Assembly: GCA_015227615.1 (NCBI GenBank)
Contig: JAALGZ010000036.1
Location: forward strand, 62,001-126,000
Origin: Labyrinthula sp. Ha
Lineage: Eukaryota; Sar; Bigyra; Labyrinthulida; Labyrinthulaceae
Direction of reading: 5' to 3'
Length of the DNA stretch: 64,000 nt
Shown: positions 33,101-44,967 of the stretch, piece after piece
How positions within the stretch are numbered: the first letter of the stretch is position 1
Layout: every line of letters starts with the position of its first letter
Program-made: the position numbers and the translations under genes
The notes under the pieces: generated by a model
The model's database searches: none
Told to the model about the DNA's origin: nothing
Seen by the model: only the letters and a program-made list of their open reading frames with translations

Positions 33101-34444
33101 CTCAACACCCCGTAATAACAAAAATTATAAAACACTATTGTTTGCTACTAGGTAAAAGTTGAACATAAGAGCTAACGTTGACAGCTTACAGAGGTAGCGT
33201 AACCTTTTTCTTCATTGTTTTCTCATCGATATAAAATGGATGTGCCATATTTTGGTGATATTTTGCGTTCTACATGAATTTATTCTTTTCAAATCCTGTA
33301 TTATCTTATAAAGATAAGAGATATTTAAATTAGCTTTATAAAATTGTATTTTATTTTTCATAACTCGAAGAATTCATTGAGAAATGATCTTTGCAATTAT
33401 TGACAAATTCACCTAAAATATAGGATGACGTGAAGAGAACAGAGTAGAAAAGTATCTTCCAGGTGTCAATTACAAAAAATTTAAAAACCAGAGGTTAGAA
33501 AAAGTTTTTAAGATAAGCTTTATAGGTTACAATAGTGTTTTACATAAAAATTAAGCAAGATAAAAGAGAAACAAAATCATGACTTGAAATTGACCAATAT
33601 TCTTCAAATATGGAAATACGCAGTTTAACCCTAATATTTCCAACTAAAAAAAGTTATATTATCTTGAAAATTAATCCTTAAATTATATAACAGCTTTAAT
33701 TTGGTTTTAAAAGACAAAGTACTGAATGAGAGAAATAACTTTTACTGCGGCAAGTAGTGATATGCTAAATTTGGCTTTGATATTCAGATATTAAAACGTA
33801 CATAACTCGTGATTAACTTCTGAAAAAACTAAACTACTTTTCTTGAGTGCATAAGAAATTAAGATATATTTCCAAAGATGTACTATAGTCTTTCTGAAAG
33901 GGAGCTTAATCCAAGATACAACCATTTCTATTTAAAAACTATGCAAAACTCTTGCTATGACCAAGGTATTACCCCTATTTTCTCAGTTGCATTTTCTCTC
34001 AGAGAGTATACTTAATCCTTTGAAATTACTCAGAAAAAATGTTTGGAATATTTCAAAATTCTCTAGGAGCTCAGTTTAAGCTTGGTTTGAGACAACTTCA
34101 AGGAGAAGGTTAGTAGTCATAGGAAAATTTTCATTTAAAATAAATTGCACATGATGTTGATTCCTTGTTTAATTTACTTCTAAGTCAGCCTTTGCTTCAA
34201 TTTTATTCCTTTACAGGAAAACATAGACATAATATATTGTGAAGGCATGATTTAGGACAGAATATTAAATTGTTAAAAATTTTTGGGAACACCAAGAGTT
34301 ATTATTCTTATCGTGCTTATCGTGGTTAACGGAAATTTCCGTTAATTTTCGTTTCGTTAAGGATTCCTTATCGCTAATAACGGTATGCAAAATTTGGATA
34401 TTTAAATTTCCGATAGTTAACGGTAAGCACGATAAAGAACCCTA
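30171..34444 (-). mobile_element. Decayed hAT-superfamily DNA transposon
   Basis: The 4.27-kb element is bounded by 15-bp inverted repeats TAGGCTTCTTTATCG (left) and TAGGGTTCTTTATCG (right, read inward), matching at 14 of 15. An 8-bp duplication, GTATGAAT (30163-30170) against GTATGGAT (34445-34452), matches at 7 of 8. Both ends carry dense subterminal copies of TTAACGG and AACGGAAA and their inverses, the likely transposase-binding sites (30190-30335 and 34310-34435). Inside, the minus strand at 30821-31400 encodes the remains of a hAT transposase; the rest is AT-rich and without open frames. The mismatched ends and broken coding region indicate an old copy. Confidence 0.85.
30821..31400 (-). 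pseudogene. hAT transposase remnant (C-terminal dimerisation domain)
   Basis: The open part (30821-31066) reads DILAWWKDAEPRFPTLAKVA, then RKLLAIQTNSVSFEKFFSHG, the typical hAT C-terminal dimerisation domain (family pattern: WW..., FP.L..LAR..L, S..S.E..FS). Upstream on the same strand (to about 31400), stop-interrupted sequence still reads LLDKRCKLFAP and VLEMDKVKSLGCNAPL, which is the region preceding it in hAT transposases. The usual catalytic N-terminal half is not recognisable. It belongs to the element at 30171-34444. Confidence 0.8.
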
Positions 34445-34452
34445 GTATGGAT

Positions 34453-36988
34453 GTTCAATACTTCATCCTGCATTTATCACTGCATTCCGCACAGCATTTT
34501 TTCTATTGATATGATCAAGTAAATGGAAATTCGTGATGTGTTACTCTCAATACGTTAAATTCTCCTTATAAGACAGCATGCTGTAAAATTCTGGTACTCT
34601 GTATAACAAAATGGACAGGAAAATAATGTATCTATTAACCGATTCTTACGGTAACTTTCATATAATATATACAAGTTTAATATGAAACTTTAATGAGCGT
34701 ATTATGTTTATTTTAGGATAAAAGTATGAGAATTTGGAAGATTATAGTAGAATAGTTTATGTATTTGAACTAAAATATCATAACTAAGCCGAATCGAACT
34801 TTTTGCACTTGAGATGAAAGGTGGTCATGAACTATATAATTTGGAAGATGGTAAGATAAGAATAATAGTTTTGAGCAATATCCTTGTAAATTATAGCATA
34901 GAAATAAGTTGAAGGTTTAACCAAGAATAAATACTCTTAGTTACTATACTACAGTTAAAGCTTCTCTTGCATCCAACTTTCTTACAATTAGGTATCAAAT
35001 AGGAAGAGAGATGTCCATTCTTTCTTCTATAATTTTCAAGAGCTAGTTCTCATATAGAGATTAGCTAAAAAACTGACAGCTCAACGTTGCTTATGAAACT
35101 TTAGCTGAGATGCAGAGAGTAAATCCATTTCCCTTGTTTGTTGTCACATAAAACTTGACGCTTGAATAATACATACTAAGGTTACGAGGCAACTTGTTTT
35201 GTTTAGAGCATAATTTTGTAGAGAAACTTTCTATGTATTAGGTTAGGGTTAATGAAATACCTTGTATCAGTTCAAAACTAGATTTCACTTTCAGCAAACA
35301 TATGACCCTAAAAATATGTCATAAGTTAACATTTTTGTTTACTATACACTGGCATAGTGTAAAAGATGTGAATATTATTTTCAGATCACAAAATATGATA
35401 TTTAAAGCTGTCAATGTCAAGAATTATATGAGAATATTAATTACATTGACTATTTTTTTCTTCAGTTTCTATGTCTAAACTATGTTCTGTTTCACTCACT
35501 TAAGGTTACAAGAAATCAGAAAGAAAATTTGTATTCATATTAACTTTGTAGGCAAACAGTAGAAATAAAACAACTTTTCTGGAAGCGTATAAAGTTGAGA
35601 ACTAATAAAGAAGACTTTCCTACGTATTTTTTTGGCTGAAGGTCTTTCACAATATACAAGTTTGGAAACCAATCTTCGGATATGCTACAAAAGTATTCTT
35701 AGTCTAAGTGTGATAAAGTCAGGTGATTATAGAAATCCTTTCTCACATATATTTATTTTGAGTATTTTATATTGTCAAGAGAAAAAGTTTATGTTTTTCA
35801 GGTCAGTTTATCGAAAGCGAAATACATGTGTACAATGGTCTTATTAATAAAACTATTCAAGAAATTCTAATCATGATTCACTTATTTTTGTCTTTGTTGA
35901 GCCATTAATGTACTCTCTCCATGTAACAACAGAATAAACTAAGGATTGAATAGCTATAAGCTCTAAAAAGGTGCTCAGTTCCTCATTGCTGTTTCTTTCT
36001 TGTTAGGAGGAAGTGCGAAAATTATAAGAGTTTGCAAAATCAAAGTAACGGTATAGCTGGGTTAGTCAAGGATGAAAGTATTGTTTTCTATGAATATTGA
36101 ATAAATTATGCCTTTCAGTAACCGTGTTGATAATTTTTACTCGATGAAAATCAAACACTATAAAGGTATATTAACTTAAAATCAGAAAATTATCATTCAA
36201 AGCTCACTTTTCTAATACGCTTTTAATTTAACTTTCCCATAAACAGCTAGACTAGAAAATCATATTTGCTTAAAACTAGGTATATATATTTAGTATGTTG
36301 ATAAAAGCTTTGGATAAAAATTAAAGAAGCCAATCCTGTGCTCACCAACATTTTTACCTGTGTTTTGAACAGATTTGTTACAGATTTCAAAATCTCTCTT
36401 AAATATAGCGGGAAAACTAGAACCAGAAGAAACACAAGAAAGAAAAACGCACAATGTGAGCAATACATATATATCTGCTGGCATATATCATAGTTGTATT
36501 TTTATCACATAAACCACGACTTTGCAACTGGAATATATTTAATTTCGAATTATAGTCTCGGTGTTAACAATGAGCATGATAAGAGGCCAAGTTCTTAAGT
36601 AACCATAAATATTTATCTCTTGGTTGTTTGTCAGAATAATCTTAGTTCACTACTTTATCTCTCGTTGCCTAAAATATATGTAATTTAATAATATTACTTA
36701 CTCCAATTACACCGCCAAACAGAGACTTTCAATTAAGCAACGCATGTAGACCTGTATTTTTTTCATCAAGCTCTCATTAGCATAGTATATTGAAATATTT
36801 CCATCTGGTTGCAGCAGTTGAATTGCTTTTGCAAGATTCTCCTCTCAGCACATTATAAAACATAGCGCTTACTCCATTTTTCGGTTATAGACTTGAAGAG
36901 AAATATTTATATCACTAGATTGACTTCGTTCTTCTGTTTGAGGAACCGAATGGAAAACAGAGTGAAAATTATTCTTCTCCGTTTTATA
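34453..36988. other. AT-rich gene-poor stretch
   Basis: No gene recognised. Short ORFs at 35632 (plus) and 36247 (minus) look like chance or intronic read-through. Confidence 0.4.
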
Positions 36989-37684
36989 CTACCTTTTTAA
37001 CTTCTTTCTCACACCCATTTTTCTTTTATTAAACTCCTCTTTCTCTTTATCATTCAATACACCAGCAAAATCACATATTTCTAGAATAATACTTTTCCTA
37101 TATCTCAAAATATGCTTGTTTAAATATCTATCCGAGTCCACTTTTCCCTTTTTTGTTTTAAATAATTTCTTATCCTTATCAACAAAAGCTTGTTTAATAT
37201 TTTCTAACAAGGTTATTAGTTTTTTTGCCAAATCTGTCGGAAACTCAACGAAATCCTTACTCTTAGAGCTTAGATTTTCCAAGAATTTGCGTTCCACCTG
37301 GCAAAAAGACTCGCAACCCTTTAGCAATATAAACATAATTTTTTGTAACTTTTTATTTGAAATTTTAGATATTTTTTTTCTAAGCAACTCATCTTTAGCC
37401 AAATGAAGAAAGGCTTCAACCTTCCGTCTGTGTTTCCGCGCATAATCAGCCCTTTCACTTCTTTTCGTCTGAAAGTCTTTGCTTTCAGATATGCCATCAG
37501 AATTATTATATTTATCTCTCCAAGGTTTTTCCAAAACTTCTGCTGTATAACATTTGTTATCTATTTGGTTAATATTGTCCGCCGGAATCTCAGGCAATTC
37601 AAGCTCACCAATTTCCGCACTAGATTTCACTCCTATTGAGCTCTGTGCTTTGTTGGGAACGTCTGGGGCTATTGCAGCGCTCAC
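36989..37684 (-). CDS. Basic helical protein, unknown, 5' exon probably missing
   Basis: Open for 231 codons with no in-frame ATG in the first half; the first codon of the open frame proper is GTG directly after CAACAG. This suggests the stretch is an internal or last exon beginning at that acceptor, with an ATG-bearing exon upstream that I cannot place. The product is Lys-rich and helical, with KRSERADYARKHRRKVEAFL in the middle and KRKMGVRKKLKR at the end (nucleolar or nuclear-type basic tail). No domain is recognised. Confidence 0.55.
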   Translation of the reverse strand: MSAAIAPDVPNKAQSSIGVKSSAEIGELELPEIPADNINQIDNKCYTAEVLEKPWRDKYNNSDGISESKDFQTKRSERADYARKHRRKVEAFLHLAKDELLRKKISKISNKKLQKIMFILLKGCESFCQVERKFLENLSSKSKDFVEFPTDLAKKLITLLENIKQAFVDKDKKLFKTKKGKVDSDRYLNKHILRYRKSIILEICDFAGVLNDKEKEEFNKRKMGVRKKLKR

Positions 37685-38150
37685 CTGTTGACCAGATGCC
37701 TGTATAACAGCTGGTTATGTTCTTATCTCCAAGTATAATCTTCCTTTCTTTCTGGTTTCGGTGACAATCTTTTTGGTCCAGTTTATGATTCATTCTTGTT
37801 ACGTTTAACCATATGTAGAAATCTAACGGAAGGATCCACGAAGGAAATAATTCCCTGTCATTTTTAAATCATAAGAAAACTCCAGAGTAACTTCTTCCAA
37901 GGAATAAAAATATCAGTGGATACAAGGAGAATGGAGAAAAAATGCAGGAAGAAGGAAGTAAAAGTTAATCAAAGGTTTATCAATCTCTTTATTTTGAGAA
38001 TAATGTTCAATACTTCTAATTTTTGAATTAAAATATGAAATAAATCAGAGAAATCCAAAGTTTACTTCAGCACAATTGTGATAGATCAAAGGAAAAAAAG
38101 TGTTCATTGCAATTGGCCTGCTTGCTTAAAAGATTAAAAATTCTAGTTTG
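37685..38150. other. Intergenic, may hold the 5' exon of the gene at 36989
   Basis: AT-rich; no ORF recognised. The missing first exon of the minus-strand gene should lie here if that gene is intact. Confidence 0.3.
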
Positions 38151-38189
38151 ATTTGTGTTCATTTTGTTAATGATGAAACGTTAAAACGG

Positions 38190-39000
38190 GCATGTTTTTT
38201 GAGCAACTTTGATCACAGAGGAACTTGACATCAAGTGTCGGATTTGCTGTAATTTACGAACAAGTATTTTTTATGGTCGTCTTTATCAAGCACAAACTTG
38301 GGATTTCCATTCGTATCAAATGATTCTGTTATTATTTTGAGAATAATTCTGTTTTCAATGCAAGAAAGGGCCACCCAACCTAGGGTCAAATTGGCAAAAA
38401 AATATAAATTTTATTTTTGTATTGGATGAAAACCCATATAAATGGGCTACATGGTCGAGGAATAATCCGTTATTAGGGAACAGCTGTCGACGTGTTCCAC
38501 ATATTGGATGTTTTCATATAGTGCAACATAAAGAAAATATTTTTTTAAAGTTATTTGATCCAATGTCATGCCTTCCAACCATGTACTAATGGTAACATAG
38601 CAATCAATAAATATTCTAAGTAGTATTCTTTTTATTAATGATTATCATTATGAAAAATATATGTGAACAGTGAATTGAAAAAATATGAATAAATTATAAA
38701 TATCCCCTACTTCCAACTGCAGAAAGTAGAACTTAAGGTTATATGTATTGTTAACAAGCTTCATATTGGTTTAATTAACTGTAGCAAATTTGTTTTTAGG
38801 AATATTGAGACGCTAGAATGTGGTTTTATTCGTAGAATTTGTATTAGACATCCCTTAAAATATTATACTTTATGAATTCTTATTGTCACAAGAAAGTTTA
38901 CAGGGCACAAAAAGGTATCCAGATCACGGTGTTGCCACCAACTTTTCTGTTGCACTATCTCGAGCTAAGAAACTTGAAAAACTATAGACTAAAAGTTAGA
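38190..39000 (+). pseudogene. Relic with Pif1-family helicase C-terminal motif, possibly Helitron-derived
   Basis: At about 38885-38915 one frame reads KVYRAQKGIQIT, and at about 38935-38990 another frame reads ATNFSVALSRAKKLEKL followed by TAG. These are the two C-terminal signatures of Pif1 helicases (HKAQG... and YVALSRV.SLEGL) in the right order. An earlier plus-strand stretch (about 38400-38590) is also coding-like (LDENPYKWATWSRNNPLLG). Pif1 helicases occur both as host genes and as the helicase half of Helitron DNA transposons. The decay and lack of neighbouring host-like sequence favour a transposon relic. Ends are not determined. Confidence 0.4.
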
Positions 39001-40284
39001 TACTGGCTGCTTTTCATTTTTTTTTCTAATATTTCAGGTGCAATGAATATATGTCGGTGTATATACTTATTAAAAAGATAACTAAAAATGTTCATAAATT
39101 TAATTTAACATTGCCTTGAATCCAACCTATTCTTTTTCGGTTAAGACTCAACAAAAGATAGTAAAGAAATGGTTTGTTTCAAGGCAAAGAATTTTAGTGT
39201 TTTGTTCAAATTTAACAATCTTACTTACCAGGGTTGCTAAATAAAATACAAAAGTAACCACAGGTACAATTAAACTTTTAAAAGATTCCAGAGAAATTTA
39301 CTCTGTAGATTAAGTTAAATAATCAACCCTTGGCAAATAAGTATCACTTCATTATGAATCTTTAGTATTAGTACGTATGAAGCATCAGATGTAGCTAGAA
39401 AATACTGTATTTCTGTTTTAAGATACATGTTTTGGCTGTTCTTTGACATCAGGCTGTGGTTGGTTTATTATTTGCAGTAACCATTAAGGTTGAGTATAAA
39501 ATTTATTTTATTGGATCGATTGTTTAAAAGGACGATTTCATCAAAGATCGAAATAGAATTTACAAAAATGTTATACCAATCGTAGACAATTTGAAACAAA
39601 ATATTTATCAAAATATTATACCAACTATAATGTATTCAACTTTGAAGTTCACAAAAAGATCGATAAGAAATAGAGTGAATTTAGAAGCCCATTAATAATA
39701 AAACGGAAATGTAAGCCAATACAGATAGAGTGGATTAATAGAAAGGGCCAAAATATAATGATAAAGAAAAACACAGCGGAAAATCAGCCAAACTAGTACC
39801 AGAAATGCAATCTATAATAAATGAGCAGTGGTTATGAAAATGAAACAGATAGGTTTTTAATAGAAATGAAAGACCAGGTACGATCTATTATAATAGAGGA
39901 GAAATATATAAAGAAATATACTTATTACACCATTGTAGCAGAGAGAGTTGATGCAATAACGGACGTAAGAATATACATCGAAAGTTGAAAGGAATATTAA
40001 TTAAAAGTTATCACAGTAGAGAAAAATGACGTGAATCACAGGAAAAAACTTCCATTTTACTCGTAACATAGCTATCTACAGAGTGCTTGGGAAAACAGAG
40101 AGGGTATACGCCTAAGCAGGGATCAATTTCATAGGATACCGGGTGTGGTTAATGAATGATCGGTGAGAAAAAGCTGTTCAAGGTTTGTTGATCAAAAAAC
40201 TACAAACTATAGTTCCTATGCTATGATTATGTTCATCTCTACTATTTGCACAAAGTGAGCTTAATCTTTTCTATCTTTTATATC
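39001..40284. other. AT-rich gene-poor stretch
   Basis: No gene, repeat or RNA recognised. Confidence 0.4.
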
Positions 40285-40613
40285 TTAAGGTCGCTTCTCA
40301 ATGAGGAAGGGCTCTCTATTTCGGATAGCGCAACCTGAGCATTATATTTCATTCAATTTAGGAATGTACCTTTGCTTTTTTCAATCCAATTTTTAAGCTC
40401 AAAATAATAACCTTTCCAATCACCTTCATTTCCTAATAAGAAGATCACAATCTCTTGTGTATCATCAATTGAATCTGTGTATGGATGAGATCTAGATTGA
40501 AGACACATAATACGATGAGTAGAACAAAAGATTAAGATTTCTTTTCTTTCCTTGTTTATAGGGAAAGAGGTCCAACTTTTCACTTGCACTTCTATAGACT
40601 TGATAGCATTTAA
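40285..40613 (-). CDS. Last two exons of an unknown gene with a 35-nt intron
   Basis: An exon (about 40370-40613) opens after a CTTCCAG acceptor and reads without stop through VQVKSWTSFPINKERKEIL and EIVIFLLGNEGDWKGYYFEL. A 35-nt intron (40335-40369, GTACAT...CTCAG) joins it in phase to a short last exon (40285-40334) reading CAIRNREPFLIEKRP and ending TAA. The pattern ILIFCSTHRIMCL followed by an acidic loop recalls a PH/GRAM-like strand-turn-strand, but I would not assign it. The start lies upstream; an ATG with a donor-like GTAGAT at about 40740 is one candidate. Confidence 0.55.
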
Positions 40614-40769
40614 CGAAAAATTTCTGGAAGTTTAGCCACCTAAGAAGAAATGTGTTCTCAAACCACGATGGAAAACATTTATTAGAGATATTTAAGGGGA
40701 AAAGAGTACATATCTGAAATTAGATCTACCTTCATCCATTTCCGCTATGTAAGCTTTTCCAGAACGTTA

Positions 40770-43467
40770 GCTTTGGACTTTTCATTGTCTATACTTCACT
40801 TGTAATACTAAATTCATTAGAATAATTTGTACTTTTTGAATCTAAGCTACCACGGCTCTGTACAAGTATAGATCGTAATGCTTCATATAGGATTATATTT
40901 TTTTGATTTCTTGGATGGTTTCTTCTTTTCAGTTCTGCTGAGGGAGAATAAAATATTCTAGTATATTCCTAAGACTCTTCCTAGTCAAATATATATTATC
41001 AGACCCCTTTCTTTCACGATTTAATAATATCTTTCTTCTCATTGAGAGAAGGTGTAGCCACCAGCAATAATTTTGAGAAAAAAATTAAGCAGCACCTAAG
41101 AATTTGTTTCATAGTATTAATATAGAATATAATAACTATTCGAAACAATAAAATTTTGCTTCATAGCTTGAAAATAATTGAGAATATCTTCATCGAAACT
41201 ATAGATTCTCAGAAATATTTTTTTAATGTTGGATGAGCTCATTTTTCTATGCTTTGTAAATAACTTTAATAATAGAAACCAACTCTTATAAGTGTTTATA
41301 GTATCTGCATTATTTAGATTTAAAGGTTTATATAGCAGTTAAGAATGATGTCGTGCTATTATTTATCAGAACCACACACCTTTTATATAGAAGAATGGTG
41401 TCTTATGTGGAAAACTCATTTTCAAAATTCAGTGACAATGGAGTTACTTCCTACCAAGACATAGTTACTCGAAGGGTCAGTAACAATGGATATCAAAATC
41501 CACATGGTGTACTTTACCGGTTTTCTGGGTGATTCAACCTGAATGAGGCCATTTCATTTCCACCAATAATTTGTAGTTAGCTAAATTTAACACTTCGTTA
41601 CATCCAAAAATGTGTTTTTTCAACTTAGAAGGTGCATCAAAAGTTATATGCCAACTTTTCAGTTTCGACCCAAAAATATTTCAACTGTGTTGTTGTTGGT
41701 ATTGCCAAGGATTTTGTAATGTCTCGGTTTTACGTTTTGTATCGTAACTACAAATTATTGCTGTTCTTACGGAATTTAGTACTCAAAATTATTTTACCAA
41801 CCGCAAATCAAAAGTTAAAGAACCAAAACTCACCACCATTGCTTTTTCATCCTAATAAAATGCTATATTGAATTTCTTAATTATACTTTTCTAGAATGAA
41901 ACGTTCTGGATAACTTCCAAGGTATTTTCTTATTATTTGACAACGTATACTTAGTAGTAAAGCAACAACACAGATATAACAATGGAGCACCGCTCCTGGT
42001 ATTGCATATAGAAAACATTATATGCAAAGGTTCCCTTTTACCGGAAACTTGAATTTATTATGTCTTTTCTTATAAAATTTTTCTGAAAAACACCTGAATA
42101 TACTCTGACAGTTTTGCAAGATTTTAAACTATGTTGGAAAGTTTTTTAATAGAAACATTGGTGGTATTAATGAGTCATGGAATTGTGTGTCTTTGCTCCT
42201 TTAACTCTATGCAGGAGACCAGTTCTTTTAAGAGTATAGCTATGACTTCCGTTACCATAAAGTTTCAATGATTTTACCAGCATCGATTCGGCCTACCATA
42301 TTCTACAATTCCCGAAACAGAAAATATATCTGGACAAAAAAACAATATTCCATTGCTAGGGCTGGTTAATAAGTATGTTTTCACTGTTTAATATCTATGA
42401 GCGTTACCTGAGCAAAATCTCAAAAGAAATTATAACGCAACCTTATTCGATGGGACTCATTGTTCCACAAAAATTAATTTCTCTCAGATACTTATATAAT
42501 GCTCAGGACGGTTTTAACCAAACTTATTCTAGCCCAATGTAGGATTGGGCTTAAATAGTTCTAAGTATTGGACCCTTACCTCCAAAATATATATATTTCA
42601 ACTTGAGGAGAGTTGCTGAACAACACTTGTTATTTCTGAATCATTTAGTACTGATGGTTCAGAAATGTCTAGTTGTGCGTTTATACCACTATTTGACCCG
42701 GAATTAGAAGTTCCTTTGTATATTTTATCTTGAGTAATAGATCCTGAAGAATCTGAATTCTACCAAGAACTAAAAATTATATAAACAGCTTACCAATCGA
42801 TAGAATAAAATCAAACCACATTAATATGAAACTATGATAATTTGCTATTATCTAGTACCTCTCCTATTTGGTAGGAAGTAGACTCTTACTCTAGGCGGCG
42901 GAAAAAGCGTTGCTCTCATAGTTATAACTGATATACGTTTGTAGTTGCCTGGTTTACGCATAAATCATTAATTTTCACTAGCACTATGTAAGATGTATTG
43001 GTTGTAGGTTAGCTAAGCAAATGTAACTGTATACTTAAATATGTAGAGCCATCAATCAAATTCAACTTCCAAAATTTGAAGCAAAATAGTTAAAAAATAT
43101 TAAATCCTTGAGCATGATCAGAAAAAAATCTCTGGCACTAATTAAAACAAGCCAACGCAAGGTTGCCAGGGTCAGAGTTAGGTTTGAAAATCTCTTTTCA
43201 AGATTTTCTCAAGCTAATAGTTGCGGTGTTACATAGATATCTAGGTAACTACTATAAATATCACACATTGATCGAGTATCCTGGATACCGAGAAAATTGT
43301 TCTGGAGCCCTGGGTGGAAAAGTTGGAGTAAATAAGAGCTCACAAGTAGCTGTTGATTCCGTCGTCACAGTTATAGAAAATCTAAGAATTATCCGCAACC
43401 CATAACCAATTGGAATTTTCCAGAATAATTACACGAATTGAACATCTGTCAAAGATAAAGGAAAACC
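40770..43467. other. AT-rich gene-poor stretch
   Basis: Two plus-strand ORFs (41632-41871 and 43163-43405) lack family resemblance and start codons of quality; probably chance. Nothing else recognised. Confidence 0.4.
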
Positions 43468-43797
43468 ATGGCAAAACATCATCCAGATCTTATTATGTGT
43501 AGAAAACTACCAGGAATTGCAATTGGGCGCTTGTGCGAAACACATGATGGACTTTGTGTTATATGTGACAGTTATGTTAGACCAGAAGAGCTTGTACGTA
43601 TTTGTGACGAATGCAACTATGGGACATATCAGGGTCGATGTGTTGTTTGTGGATCAAATGGAATATCAGATGCTTATTATTGTAAAGAATGTGTACAAAT
43701 GGAAAAAAATAGAGATGGATGTCCAAAAATAGTTAACCTAGGTTCTGCCAAAGCTGATCTCTTCTATGAGCGGCGAAAGTATGCCATGAAAAACTAA
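43468..43797 (+). CDS. PHF5A: Splicing factor PHF5A / Rds3 (SF3b subunit)
   Basis: The 109-residue protein belongs to one of the most conserved families in eukaryotes (human 110 residues). It is a zinc-knuckle scaffold inside the SF3b complex of the U2 snRNP that helps hold the branch-point adenosine. Nearly every segment aligns: start [59 protein letters not shown] (here [13 protein letters not shown]) and DLFYERRKY. One departure is that the CEKCDGKC zinc-binding run of other species is CETHDGLC here, replacing a cysteine by histidine, itself a zinc ligand. Intronless, ATG start. Its presence is consistent with a working major spliceosome. Confidence 0.98.
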   Translation: MAKHHPDLIMCRKLPGIAIGRLCETHDGLCVICDSYVRPEELVRICDECNYGTYQGRCVVCGSNGISDAYYCKECVQMEKNRDGCPKIVNLGSAKADLFYERRKYAMKN

Positions 43798-43889
43798 GAA
43801 CTTCCTAAAGAAAAATATATTGTATCATTTCTTGGCCTTTGGTGTGCTTTTGTTTCCTAGTTCTCTGTATTTTCCTGCTTATTTATTTT

Positions 43890-44741
43890 TCAAATTGAAT
43901 AACACCAGTCAACAATATCTTGCGACGGAACAAATGCTGCACTTCCTACAAGTTCATTTGAGACTCCTTCTCCGTTGTCAACAATCCCTTCAATAATTCC
44001 TTTTAGTTTTCCATCTTCTTCCACAGCTCCACCACACATCCCCATCTGTAACTCTTTGTTAGTCTTGCCAAACAATCTTGATTGATCAAAGGCAAAAACG
44101 CGTCCTTTAATGCTCTCCCCTAATTGATAAGTTAATATTTGTTTCTCAATAGGACCATTTCTTTCGAATACTTTATGGCCATGAAAAAATATTTCGGGCC
44201 TATTCATAGGTTCTTCTGACAGCTCAAATGTTTCAAAGTATCTGCAAAACCGTTTTGCTAAGTTGAAGTCATTGTTTAGTCTTGGATCCATATCTTTTGA
44301 AAACGTGTATTCTTCTAGTTCAGTTTTATATTTTCTCTTTTGTTGTAAGGAATATACGAGGACACCTATATCTAGTGTTGGATGTGTTTTTACTGTTACG
44401 AAAAAGGGTTCAAGGATATGTTTCTTTCTAGGGGGAATAAACTCCAGATCTTGATTGTTATATTTCGAATCAATGTGTTCATCATAATTTAATATATTAT
44501 CCACTAGTTCAAACTTATATCTTAGATCACCTGCACCAACAAGTTTTAGCCAGTCAAAAGGGTAGTATTTTGGATACTTGAAAGGATGGAGAACGTGTCC
44601 AGTACTCAATACGCGTATTTCTTTTTTGTTTTTTGGTTTCAATAGCGTTGCAGATCCTCTTGATAAAAGTTCAAATTTATTTATATTCTTTGATTTTAAT
44701 TTAAACTCAACGGCTAGGCTTATTGTCTTATTCCTTGCCAT
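43890..44741 (-). CDS. Chymotrypsin-fold protease with a cysteine nucleophile
   Basis: The 283-residue single-exon protein keeps the order of a trypsin-like catalytic triad. His49 lies in VLSTGHVLHP (position of TAAHC), Asp124 in HPTLDIGVLVY (position of DIALL), and the nucleophile box is MGMCGGAV with Cys236 where serine proteases have GDSGG. The G-x-C-G-G form is the one used by viral 3C-like cysteine proteases and is uncommon in cellular enzymes. Downstream KGIIEGIVDN and VGSAAFVPS fit the last beta-strands of the fold. There is no signal peptide, membrane span or PDZ domain, so it should act in cytosol or nucleus. It lies close behind PHF5A in convergent orientation (92 bases between stops). 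Substrate unknown; AT content and codon use do not differ from its neighbours. Confidence 0.75.
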   Translation of the reverse strand: MARNKTISLAVEFKLKSKNINKFELLSRGSATLLKPKNKKEIRVLSTGHVLHPFKYPKYYPFDWLKLVGAGDLRYKFELVDNILNYDEHIDSKYNNQDLEFIPPRKKHILEPFFVTVKTHPTLDIGVLVYSLQQKRKYKTELEEYTFSKDMDPRLNNDFNLAKRFCRYFETFELSEEPMNRPEIFFHGHKVFERNGPIEKQILTYQLGESIKGRVFAFDQSRLFGKTNKELQMGMCGGAVEEDGKLKGIIEGIVDNGEGVSNELVGSAAFVPSQDIVDWCYSI

Positions 44742-44967
44742 TTAACTTATATATTTTGCAAATATTGCTCTATTATTCTAATCAAAGTGATAACGTGGCA
44801 CTAGATAAAACCAACTAATAATATTTTGTTGAAGAAACAGAAAAATATTTAAAATAAGAGAAAAATGTGTATTGAAGTTATAAATTATGTTAAGAGATAG
44901 TCAACATACATCTTTTTTAATTGATATTAGGTTAGTCTCTGCTTATTACCTGATCCCTTTCTTTACA

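Noticed and set aside
43163-43405. ORF upstream of PHF5A
   Set aside because: Starts at TTG, lacks recognisable features and sits where the PHF5A promoter should be.
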